Below are positions 8,879 to 17,411 of a DNA stretch of 19,214 nucleotides, in pieces. The first letter of the stretch is position 1; the number at the start of each line of letters is the position of its first letter. The translations under genes and the position numbers were made by a program. Source of the stretch: Hymenoscyphus infarciens (taxonomy: Eukaryota > Ascomycota > Leotiomycetes > Helotiales > Helotiaceae); the NCBI GenBank assembly GCA_001414345.1, contig LLCB01000588.1, positions 1-19,214 of the forward strand. The letters run 5' to 3'. Under the pieces are notes generated by a model. The model was not told where the DNA came from. It saw nothing but the letters and a program-made list of their open reading frames with translations, and ran no database searches.

Positions 8879-10422
8879 TCAGCCTCCCATGATCAAAGCT
8901 GCCACGCTGACATGCTTTCCCTCCTTCCTGTCATGACACCAACCGATGATAATCAAGCTCCCGTCTTGATACTCGCTAGCAAAAATCCCTTCAAACTCCT
9001 CTCGCGTGCAGCTAAGGAAAATAGGAAAGAAAATCACGGCTTCCTTCATCTTCCGGGTCGCGAAGTGTTGTTTGAGGAGACACAAGGGTGTAGTACCCAT
9101 AACTCTTGCATTCGGATCGATGACTAGCTTCTTGTTCTTGTCATCGGTCATTACATCGACACCCATTGGTTTGTTGAATCCAACCTTACGGCAGTATTTG
9201 GCAACATCTTCAGCAATGCCAGCATGTTCGCACTCAAGATCCTCCTGCTCCTCGTAGGAAATGAAGCCACCAGCCCAACGACTCGTAACATCGATATACT
9301 GCCGACAGCAGCCAAGGAAGACAAGACGACCAGTTTTGGTAATAAAGAGAGACAGGGCCAGAGCCTCGCCTGCAATTATCATATGCAAGACCAAACTGCT
9401 AGGATTCAGGTGCAGGTTAGACTCAGTCTTTTGCTGGAGAAGCTTTGGTAGTTCTTCTGTGATGGTATCCAATGCATTCTGCTTGCACACCTCGGAGCGT
9501 ACCACCCAGGTACCTGGACCGGAAACCGACTGTGGCATCTTGACCACGACCGGAGGAGAGCTTGTCGTGATAGACTTGGTCATCCGTCCCACCTCGGCAT
9601 CCACCAAGCTCGCGGTGTTGACTTGATCTGGGCGCAGTGCTGTATCGATGACTTCTGAAGACGATGTGGGAATGGCTGAGACCGCAAGCCCTCTCTTTGA
9701 CTGGACTTCGTAGTGCACATCTGTTCAACGACATGTGGAAGATGAGATAGACAGTCCATTGGGCCGACGACAGCAATTTTGGCTCCTGCTGGTAACACAA
9801 TATCTTGTGGTTTTTCTACGAAGCGTAGATATGGCTGCTGAGCTGGAATAAGGTGTCGGTATATTTGCCTGGCATCCTCACGATGGGATACTCCTTCATT
9901 CTCGAGGTCGAACAGGACCACATCTATCTTGCCTGCCAGAAAACCAAAGAACTGAGGCACCACTTGAAGCTTCACTCTCGCGAGTCTCCCAATGTCATCC
10001 GTCCACTCCAGCGGAGCTTGATATGCGTATTTGGTGGACAAAGTGATCGAAGATGTCATCTGTGTGTTTGCCGATGGTAGGGCATATACCAAGACAACTT
10101 TGTCAGGATTTTTGGTCAAAGCATAAAGATCCTGGATGGTATTATCCAAGGTGATTGATGGCTAGTATGGTGTCTCCTTCGTGTCCGTTTCCTAATCAGT
10201 TTTTCCGTGGATGACGGAACCACTGGCAGGAGATGATGAGAAAAGCGAGTCTATCTTCGGTCGTTTCTCCCAGTATGTTTCGTTCGCAGATTTGGTACTG
10301 CCATTGCTTCTTGTCGTGCCATCCGGCTGGATATCAAGTGGTTTGCCGAAAGCGAAGAATGACGAGAGTTTCCTTGTTATCTTGAGATATAAGGGACTCT
10401 CTCTCCTTGCTGGTCGATACAT
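8879..10422 (-). pseudogene. ATP-grasp-domain ligase-like protein, frameshifted (probable pseudogene)
   Basis: Read on the minus strand from ATG at 10422-10420 to TGA at 8881-8879, this is a roughly 514-residue cytosolic protein of the ATP-grasp superfamily (carboxylate-amine/thiol ligases that activate a carboxylate as acyl phosphate). The substrate cannot be told. Three pieces are seen. Residues 1-76 are a polar leader. About 88-234 form the pre-ATP-grasp part (QVVPQFFGF, DVVLFDLENEG, AGAKIAVVGP). About 236-514 form the ATP-grasp fold, with VVVKMPQSVSGPGTWVV as nucleotide-binding loop and GVDVMT and VIDPNARVMGT as the acidic/asparagine metal-ligand strand. HVVEQ and VHYEVQSKRG lie in different frames at 9716-9727; one missing base explains it. 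In-frame TAGs at 10194-10192 and 10164-10162 break the leader. A 54-nt phase-0 intron (10215-10162) would remove both, but its donor GTCATC is poor. The family resembles fungal ATP-grasp proteins found near secondary-metabolism genes, which is inference only. Confidence 0.8.
9715..9728 (-). other. Frameshift position in the ATP-grasp gene
   Basis: Homology-like sequence switches frame here without loss: ...LSHLPHVVEQ upstream and VHYEVQSKRGLAV immediately downstream. The downstream frame has no ATG at this point; its open frame begins with GTG at 9718. No GT...AG intron fits a zero-length gap, so a single-base deletion (or a sequencing error) is the simplest reading. Confidence 0.7.
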
Positions 10423-10560
10423 ATCGGTGTTTGTGTTTTCTCTTGATTTGAGTTGTTGTCCTGTGGTAGTTATGGCTAAATTTGAGGAGGTGAAGTGTAA
10501 TTTCCTTGAGTGTCTTGAGTCAAGTCAACGGGATATTCAGACTATAAATCACCATTCCCT
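10423..10560 (-). promoter_or_regulatory. Putative 5' leader / promoter of the ATP-grasp gene
   Basis: On the minus strand the bases before ATG 10422 read CAACAACTCAAATCAAGAG, then AAAACACAAACACCGAT. This A- and C-rich, G-poor stretch is typical of fungal 5' untranslated regions and supports the start chosen. A TATA-like ATTTATAG lies at 10542-10549, about 120 bases upstream of the ATG. This is composition-level evidence only. Confidence 0.3.
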
Positions 10561-10962
10561 TTTATTAGTGCTAATTAATAGCTTTACTCTACAAGAAAAC
10601 TGGTAGTGTTAGTATCAATCTTTGGTGACTCTTTATCATTATTACTGTTGGGATGAGGCACGAACCCCCTCAATTTCTGTGTCAACTATTCTCGCTCACT
10701 GTATGCAGATTTTGCCACATCTAAAACGCCACCGGTTTGCCCATTGTCCTTCCTCGTTGAGCAATTCTATCCGAGTCCTTGTTACATTCTCCAACGGGTT
10801 CTACATTGGATGTTACGGTGACTGTCGACGAGGTGTTCCTTCCAAACTTCACTTGGAGCCTGAAGAAAATCATACACGAACGAGGATTGAGCACGCAGGA
10901 TGGAATACGTAGCAAACGAAATATACAGTCATCTTTGCATATGTCGATCTTCTACGAAATAG
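10561..10962. other. Normal-composition intergenic DNA, no firm gene
   Basis: The composition is balanced. Open frames exist on both strands (for example 10622-10912 plus and 10779-10988 plus), but none shows a motif or a start context that I trust. The 10779-10988 frame ends ...YEIACFPFSKK next to the protein-like fragment that follows, so it could be its upstream exon or decayed part. Confidence 0.4.
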
Positions 10963-11190
10963 CCTGTTTCCCTTTCTCAAAGAAGTAAACTGACTCTGAG
11001 ATCCTCATGTAGGCAGATTTTGTGCGACTTGTTGATGAAACAAGACGTAAGAGAAGCTCTTCGAGTGGAGATTCCTAGAGGATCACTTGATGTCATTGTA
11101 CACATCAATGAGAATATTGTGGCAAAGTTCTCACCATCATTCCAGGGGAAATGGGGTTTCGTTAAAGTAGGGAATGGCAAGTATTGTTGA
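10963..11190 (+). pseudogene. Unrecognised protein-coding fragment, C-terminal end
   Basis: A plus-strand frame stays open from just after TAG 10960-10962 to TGA 11188-11190. Its first ATG is at 11035, giving 51 residues. The translation looks like real, folded protein rather than chance: MKQDVREALRVEIPRG, then LDVIVHINENI, and KWGFVKVGNGKY just before the stop, with alternating hydrophobic strands and glycine turns. I do not recognise the family. The upstream frame 10779-10988 could be joined in phase across 10985-11012, which begins GTAAAC, contains CTGAC and ends TAG, but 28 bases is shorter than normal fungal introns. Without a start exon this is most likely the remaining 3' end of a gene truncated or decayed at the edge of the island. 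A small complete gene starting at 11035 is the alternative. Confidence 0.35.
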
Positions 11191-13088
11191 AAGGATAGTA
11201 TGAGGTTCGATATAATTGTATTGCTTGAGCAATTCCTGAGGGGAATTACTCTTTACTTATATATAAGAGGGTTTAAGAAGACCCATATTACGTAATAGGT
11301 ATAGATATTTAATACTCTTACTTGATCTAAATACTCTTAGATTATAATACTAATATACTTTAATAAACCTTTAGTAAAAAACCTTTAAAGGATAAAAAGC
11401 TAGGGAAGAAAATATAAGTAAGAAGACTGATTAGAGTCTTTTAAGAAGTTAATTTAAGGTATTAACTTCGTCCTCTTCTTCTATATCTATAGTATATACT
11501 AAGATGCCTTCTATAGTTAAGTTACCTAGTATAGTATCTCCTTTTATACTTATATTATTTATATAGTCATAGTTATCTAGGATATAGTAGAAATCTGTTA
11601 GCTAGTTTAGTTAATTTTTAATATACTCTCTTAAATATATAAGAAGTTGTTTACGCTTTATGTCCTTATCTTGTTCTTTAGACGTATTAGTACTAGGCTT
11701 AATTTTAACTTTAATTAATTAATTAATACTAAGTAGATACTTAGTACTATTGGTTTTAATATACCTTTATATACTAGTAAAACGTTTAATTAAGAGTTCT
11801 TTATACTTAGTATATATAATATTAGTAGGCCTTGTTAGTAAGAGTTAGAGTAGTATCTAAAAGGCTTCTTTGAAGAGTATAGTAGATACCTAGTATAGTA
11901 GAGGTAGTAGAGTATTAGAATAGCGGCGTTTTAGAAATAGCTTAATTTTAAGACTTTATATAGTAGATAGTAATATATCTCTTATAGGTTCTACTACTCT
12001 TATAGGTTCTACTACTTTTATAGCTTCTACTACTTTTATAAGTTCTATATCCTTATCTTCGATATCGTCTAAATTAGTACTATTATACCTAGAGTAGTTA
12101 TTAGAAGCCTATTTACTCTTAGAGTCGTCTTAAGCTAAGTCTACTAGAATAGGTTTTCTTTCTTTTAAGAGCTTCTAAAGATAGAGATTAATAACTTTAT
12201 TTATTAGTACTCTAATAAAGAGAGTATAGTTATAAGAGTTGATTTAAGTACTAAGAGTAACCTATTTAAAACTAGTAGCTTTAAGATAACTAAGACTCTA
12301 AGACTACTATTTAGAGTAGTCTTGGTTACTAGTAAGGTCTTAAATAAAATAACTTAAGATAGCTAGACATCTTTTAACTAAGCTAGTATTATCTCCTCTA
12401 CTAATCTAAATATTAAGATTTCTTATACCTCTATTCTTTTATAAATAGTTGATAAATTTTCTTTATATACTAAGTAGACTTATAAAAAAGATAATATTAG
12501 TGTCTTAATACTCGACTTTAGCGTTAGTGTCTAGAATAAGGAGTCGTAGACTTATAGAAAGTTTTTATTTAATAACTATAACCTAGGTATATTATAGTAT
12601 AGTAAGGTATTATAACTAATTTATTTTAACCTAGGTTTCTATCTAAGTAATTATAAGTATAATAATTATATCTTAGAACTTAATTTAGTCTAGACTAAAA
12701 ATATATAAGAAGTATTTAAATAGTAGATAATACTTATTTATATTATCTTGCTAGTTTACTTTCTCCTACTTTATATAATAGGTAATAAGGTATTATATAA
12801 TCTAGTAGAATAAGTATACTCTATTATAGCTACTATTAATTTTAGATAAGTAATACTAGATATTATAACTAGTAGAGTTAGTTTTTAAACTTCTAGATAA
12901 TAAGAGTTTTTAGTATTAAGTATTAATGTCTATAAAGTTAAAAAAGAGTTCTTTTAAAAGAGTAATAGCTTTTAACTTCTTAAGAGTTATACTAGAGACG
13001 ATTCTAGTATTTGATATTTTTTAAGTAGAATAAGTATTTAAAAAAAATTTATGAATAATAGAGAGAGTTTAATTATAAGATGTTTAGG
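11191..13088. repeat. RIP-degraded A+T-rich repeat, unclassified
   Basis: The normal composition of the island fades over about 11.20-11.28 kb into TpA-saturated sequence without usable frames. On the minus strand, lysine- and leucine-rich translation can be followed between stops, so a degraded transposon protein on that strand is likely, but no domain was recognisable. It lies outside the candidate 3' LTR of the second Copia element. Confidence 0.5.
11981..12052. repeat. 18-bp tandem repeat, four units
   Basis: The first two units (11981-11998 and 11999-12016) are identical: CTTATAGGTTCTACTACT. The third, at 12017-12034, differs at two positions and the fourth, at 12035-12052, is more diverged. 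Eighteen bases is six codons, so on the minus strand this would encode a repeated hexapeptide (VVEPIR-like) in whatever protein the repeat once carried. Confidence 0.75.
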
Positions 13089-13209
13089 TGTTAGGTATAT
13101 ATAAGTAGTTAGTATAGTAGCTAAGATACTAGATAGCTAACCACATAATATAAATCGTTAGTCTTAGTAATATAATCTCCCTCTATGATTTATATTATAT
13201 AGTTGTATA
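13089..13209 (-). repeat. Candidate 3' LTR of the second Copia element
   Basis: This sequence starts TGTTAGG and ends GTTGTATA (RIP form of ...TACA), directly beyond the end of the pol fossil. It is less degraded than its neighbours and contains a 12-bp perfect inverted repeat, ATAATATAAATC (13145-13156) and GATTTATATTAT (13187-13198). I found no second copy in the window, so both ends are tentative. Confidence 0.4.
13145..13198. repeat. 12-bp perfect inverted repeat inside the candidate LTR
   Basis: The arms ATAATATAAATC and GATTTATATTAT are exact reverse complements separated by 30 bases. Transcribed, they could form a stem. In A+T-rich DNA short inverted repeats are common, but 12 perfect pairs including a terminal G-C within an LTR-like segment is worth noting. 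Confidence 0.6.
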
Positions 13210-13349
13210 ACTTTTAAAAACTATAATAAAAAACGTTTTTTAAATACTACGTCTATTCTTTAGTATCTAAAGATATAATAGTATAAATATAAAGAGTATA
13301 TTATATAACCTTCTTTTATTTTCTTTAAAGTATTAGAGCTATAGCTCTA

Positions 13350-14055
13350 TAGTATTTTAAGTAAGTATAGAGTAATAGTAATACTTTACTAAGCTTTTAA
13401 ATATCTCTCTTCTTAATACTTATTAAGAATTAAAACTTCTTAAAAGTATTCCTAGAAAAGGGTTTTATAAGTCTATCTACTATTTACTCTTTTATACTAA
13501 TAAATATAAGGTTTATATATTCTTTAGCTTATACTTCTCTAACCTTAGTGTCTTAGGTAGCGATATACTTAGTACAGTTATAATAGATAAGGTTTTTTAT
13601 AAGTACTATAGCCTCTTAATTATTATAAAAGATTACTATAGTTACTCTTAGTTTAGTCTCTAAGATAAGCTAGTCTAAGAGACGTTATAGCTAAATAGCT
13701 TTATTTATAGTATTTATCTCTTTCTTAAGTTTAGCTTTATATAAGAATAGTAAGACTATAGCTTATCTTTTAGATAACTATAAGATAGTACTACTACTAA
13801 TATTAAAGAGGTATCTAGAAGTAGATTATCTAGTTTTATAGTATCTAGCCTAGTTAGTATCTAAATAGCTTATAAGTCTTTTAAGCTTATCTTAAAATAC
13901 TAAGTCATAGCTTATAGTACTTTTAAGATAACGTATAATTCGTTTTACTACTATCTAATATTTATTAGTTAGATTAGATAAGAATCTACTTATAATAGAC
14001 ATAGAGTAGGCAATATCTAGTTAAGTACTAAGTATAGTATATATAAGAGAACTAA
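13350..14055 (-). pseudogene. Copia pol fossil: post-polymerase and RNase H region
   Basis: The minus-strand translation near 13980-14050 reads LLYTILST, LDIAYSMSIISRFL, the RIP-altered form of the Copia hallmark TRPDIAYAVSxxSRF that links reverse transcriptase and RNase H. Downstream, towards 13.4 kb, the sequence has the position and length of RNase H, ending with a piece resembling the C-terminal DxLTKPL segment (VDLQNPF near 13460). Stops interrupt all frames. The first motif is secure; the RNase H catalytic residues themselves could not be placed. Confidence 0.65.
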
Positions 14056-14850
14056 TAGCTAATTAGTATTATTATCTAAAAAGTTTAGAGCTTTCATAGT
14101 CTTTAAGAGCAGCTATAAAGTAATTATTAGCCTTTATCAGTATATAACATATCTTTATATTAAGTATATTAAAGTCTTATAGTATTTTCTTAACATAGGC
14201 TTATTATTCTAAGTAAAGTGTTTAGCGTTCCTTATCTTAAGTCATCGTTATACCTAAGTAGTAGGCTACTAGACTAAGATCTAACATTTTAAAACAAGTA
14301 TTTAATACCTTTTTTACTTTATTAATTTCTTATATTAATCTCTTAATAATAAGAAGGTTATTAACATAGGCTATAATAATAATATCTTTATAGTAGAAGA
14401 CGCTAATATCTACGTTAAGAGGTTTAAAACCTAAGGTTTTTAGAAAACCGTAGAAAGTGTTATACTAGACTTTAGATACCTACTTTAGACTATAGAGTAC
14501 CTTTTTAAGTTTATAGACTTTTATACTATCCTCTCTACTATTAGGAAACTCTATATAAACCTCTTCTTTAATATCCTTATATAAGAATATAGTTTTTATA
14601 TCTATTTACTTAATCTTCTAGTTTAAAGTAACAGCAATTATAAATATAAGTTTATAGCTTATAAGCTTTATAATAATAGCAAAAGTTTCGTTAAAGTTAA
14701 TATCTTCTTCTTATTTAAAGCTATAAACTACCTAGTAAGCCTTATATTAAATAACCTAGCCTTTATCGCCTATCTTAAGTTTATAGACCTATTTATCTAT
14801 AAGGACCCTTTAGTTTATAAGTCTTTTAACCTTCTCTTAGGTACTATTTT
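14056..14850 (-). pseudogene. Copia reverse transcriptase fossil
   Basis: Clear Copia motifs are readable on the minus strand. EEDINFNETFAIIIKLISYKL near 14660-14720 is the EGIDFxETFAPVVKxxSIR region. VYKLKKVLYSLK near 14480-14520 is the KLxKALYGLKQAPRAWY block. PMLITFLL or, in the neighbouring frame, YVNNLLII, near 14340-14385, is the YVDDLLI catalytic loop with both aspartates now asparagine. The sequence KTLGFKPL lies between them. These fossils leave no doubt about Ty1/Copia class. The many TAA/TAG codons and D-to-N changes are what CpA-to-TpA mutation on either strand would cause. Confidence 0.85.
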
Positions 14851-15599
14851 CCTTAATAGAATCGATCTTCTTATTTTTAGCTTCTATCTACTTTTAGGCT
14901 TTAGTATATATATATACCTATTTATAGGTTTAGAGCTTAAAAACGTTATTTTATACCTAGGCTAGTAGTACTACTATAAAGTAGGTCTCGTTAATTAGTT
15001 AATAGATAAGAGTAAATAGTAGTAGGTCAGATAGAAGTACTAGTCGAAGGCTATAGTCGTCTATATAGTCTACTATATCGTCTAGTAAGGTTTTTAGACT
15101 ACTAAGATTAGAGCTATCGTCGTCTATAGAGGGTTATAACTTCTAACGTACTTATAACCTTAATACTCTTATAGTAGTAGATATAGCTAGATTATAGTAT
15201 ATAACGATTATTAGCTTTAGTAGTAATAGTAGAGTAGATAGAGGTATTACTTCTTTATTTTAATAAAGTATTAGAATATTGTTTTCTAAATCGTTAAATA
15301 GCTCTATAAATCTAGAGCCTTCGAGCTTAAACAAAGATAGTAAGTAGCCTAGTCTTAAATATACTCGTAGTTTCTTTATTTAACCCCTTTCTCCTAGAAG
15401 TATAAGTCTTTAATCTTTTATCTTCTACTAGTATATTCTACTAGTAGTCTATAACTTATATTTATAAGACTTCTTAATTAGCTTTATAACTACTTTAGTA
15501 ACATCTATAGTAGCTCTCTTAATTTTAAATATAAGGTTAGCTTTAAGGTTAACTATTTTACTTTATTATTAATTAGAATCTACTTTATTAAGTCGTTAG

Positions 15600-16340
15600 T
15601 CTAGAGTAATCTTAGAAGTAAGAACTTTAAATACTAGTTCTTTCTTTTATAAGTTAACTTATATTTCGTTAATATAAATATTATTAGCTTAAACGATTTT
15701 CTTATTAGTAGTCTAGATCTACTTAATATAATCTCCTTTATAGTCTATTAGGTATCTAGAAAAAGTTTAAGCCTCTTTAAGCTTACTCTTTTTAAGCTTA
15801 TTTTTAAGAACTATATACTATAACTTTATAATTCTTAAATAATTAATATAAGAGTATAAGCTAGTAATAGCTTTAAAAGAGGAAATTTTAATAGCTATAT
15901 AAATATATCTTTAATAAAGATAAATAAAGGTTTATAATAATTTAAGCTAAAAGTAGTTAGTACAAAAGTTAAGATAGTACTTTCTTATTATCTCTACTAT
16001 CTACTATAAGGTTTAGCCTAGACGTTTAATAGCTCTATTTATCTTAGGATTATTTAAGATTATAGTTTTAAGTATAATACCTTCTTCTTTAAAATATTTA
16101 CTAAGAGTAGTACTAATATATTTATCTCTATTATTACTATAAATATAATAGATCTATTATTTAAAGCACTTATAAATAACCTTATATTCCTTAAAATAGA
16201 CTAATATATCGCTTTTATATTTTATATTATAAGCTTCTATATCTTTTATTTTATTATAGTAAAAGTATACCTAGTATTAAAAACTAAATAGTCTAGGTTT
16301 TAGAGGTCTTATAACGTCTATATATACTAATTCTATAAAG
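15600..16340 (-). pseudogene. Copia integrase core fossil
   Basis: Read on the minus strand: YIDVIRPLKPRLFSF near 16280-16330 (the first catalytic aspartate region, D-V-x-G-P). Then IYNIKYKSDILVYFKEYK-type sequence follows, and IYSNNRDKYI near 16117-16155 (the S-D-N-G-x-E-Y block with the second aspartate). NNPKINRAIKRL near 16000-16045 is the T-P-x-x-N-G-x-A-E-R block that carries the catalytic glutamate. Further on FSRYLIDYKGDY corresponds to the LVGY segment after the core. Order, spacing and direction match a complete Copia integrase. Stops and lost catalytic residues show that it is dead. Confidence 0.82.
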
Positions 16341-17037
16341 TAATATCTAAGCTCTATATAGTCTAAATAAGAAACTAATTTTATACACTCTTCTATATAA
16401 GTAGTATAAGTATAGCTTTCTATATACGTCTTTTTATCTATATTATAAGATCTTTTATAAAGTACCTTAATTACTTTATCGCTTATATATCCTAAGTAAG
16501 TATACTAAGTTATGTTTACTAGCTTATTAGTATAAGTAATCTAGGCTTTAGCTAATATTTTAGAGTATAACTAAGAGCGTAGTAGAAGCTTATATTAGCT
16601 TAAGAGTACTAGAAGTCCTTTATACTCTATAGACTAAATTATAGTACTAAGAAGAGTTCCTAGTATTAATATCTAGAAGTTACCTTTAATAATAAGTTTA
16701 TAAATATATAGAGTTTTAGTATTTAGTAGAGTCTAAATATACTTATATATTTTCTATAAGTCTACTTAGAGTCTCTTATTTAGTAGCTATAAAAAAGAAA
16801 GAAGGTTAGCTTCTAGAGTAGAGTAGTAGAGTATATTAGAGAGTAGTAGTATCTATAGTCTAGTTTCTATTTCTATAACTAACTTTACTATTCTTTTAAA
16901 GATAATAGGTAATTATATTCTACTAATATCTACTACTACTTATAGTTTATTAGAGTCTAAAAGCCTTAGATTTATAAAGAGTAACTTCTAGTAATAGATA
17001 GATTTAAAGTACTTACTATTAATAATCTATCTTTATA
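16341..17037 (-). pseudogene. Copia protease and GAG-pre-integrase fossil
   Basis: Near 16780-16990 the minus strand reads LLDSNKL, then LPIIFKRIVKL, and LLLSNILYYSTLEANLLSFL. This is the Copia protease: D-S-G active site followed by the L-x-N-V-L-Y-V-P-x-L-x-A-N-L-L-S signature, here with a RIP-changed glycine. Near 16465-16560 YTYLGYISDKVIKVLYK corresponds to the W-H-R-R-L-G-H-I-S finger of the GAG-pre-integrase domain. Both lie directly upstream of integrase. The 5' side is interrupted by the solo LTR insertion. Confidence 0.72.
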
Positions 17038-17042
17038 ATAAG
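17038..17042. repeat. Target-site duplication of the solo LTR, left copy (ATAAG)
   Basis: ATAAG directly precedes the LTR start TGTGACGG and is repeated exactly at 17407-17411. Confidence 0.85.
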
Positions 17043-17046
17043 TGTG

Positions 17047-17060
17047 ACGGTATGCCGTCT
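17047..17060. repeat. Near-perfect 14-bp palindrome at the LTR terminus
   Basis: GACGGTATGCCGTC is a palindrome except for one T. The copy at 19092-19105 reads GACGGCATGCCGTC, which is perfect, so the T here is a CpA-to-TpA change. Confidence 0.75.
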
Positions 17061-17145
17061 TATATAGCCGAGATTACATGGCATATGCCGTATATACAAG
17101 GTTTCGGTAGTTGTTGTTTTGCATTGTCTAATTTAGAAAGGTTAC

Positions 17146-17181
17146 GTACGTCCGTACGTCCGTCCGGACTCTCGGACGTAC
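17146..17181. repeat. LTR hairpin with duplicated 8-bp arm
   Basis: GTACGTCCG (17146-17154) is followed by a second TACGTCCG (17155-17162), and its reverse complement CGGACGTAC lies at 17173-17181. The sister copy has one arm only, with a perfect 9-bp stem and 6-base loop (19191-19214), so an 8-bp tandem duplication arose in one arm of this copy. Confidence 0.75.
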
Positions 17182-17406
17182 TTCGTAGGGTTCGGGCTTT
17201 TGTATTAGCCGACGTATGTCGTTGTTCGGTTTCGTACCCCTTTATATCGTCCGAAACCTCTTGTATATAGCAGCCTACTCTCTTAGAGTCAGAAAAGGCC
17301 AGTTATTGTTTTCTTCCGTATCAGAGCCTAGTATCTACATACGTCATTCTACCATACGCACTCCCATATGCCTCTACTGTAGTTGTGTGTATTTCGTGCC
17401 GTTATA

Positions 17407-17411
17407 ATAAG
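17407..17411. repeat. Target-site duplication of the solo LTR, right copy (ATAAG)
   Basis: This exact copy of 17038-17042 directly follows the LTR end CCGTTATA. Confidence 0.85.

Larger units (their letters stand above)
17043..17406 (+). mobile_element. Solo LTR (364 bp) nested in the second Copia element
   Basis: This is a single LTR with inverted termini TGTGACGG and CCGTTATA (RIP form of CCGTCACA), flanked by perfect 5-bp ATAAG duplications. Insertion followed by recombination between its two LTRs explains a lone LTR with intact duplications. It contains far more G+C and CpA/TpG than its surroundings, so it is younger than the DNA it sits in. A TATA-like TATATAG (17264-17270) followed by a C+T-rich stretch suggests plus-strand orientation (U3-R-U5). 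Short open frames across it (17052-17270, 17216-17407) are by-products of its normal composition, not genes. The internal hairpin and palindromes are listed separately. The start is shared with the LTR copy at 19088. Confidence 0.88.

Noticed and set aside
8912..9626. Plus-strand open frames of 71-121 codons across the ATP-grasp region
   Set aside because: They lie antisense to the strong minus-strand ATP-grasp translation and have no motif of their own.
10622..10915. Open frames on both strands (96 codons plus, 64 codons minus) in the island
   Set aside because: They overlap each other, show no domain, have irregular composition and no start context; they are best explained by normal base composition giving chance frames.
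10977..11180. 67-codon minus-strand frame
   Set aside because: It is antisense to the more protein-like plus frame 10963-11190 and has no recognisable motif.
17052..17407. 72- and 63-codon plus-strand frames in the solo LTR
   Set aside because: They fall completely inside an LTR bounded by a target-site duplication; their openness only reflects the lower A+T content there.
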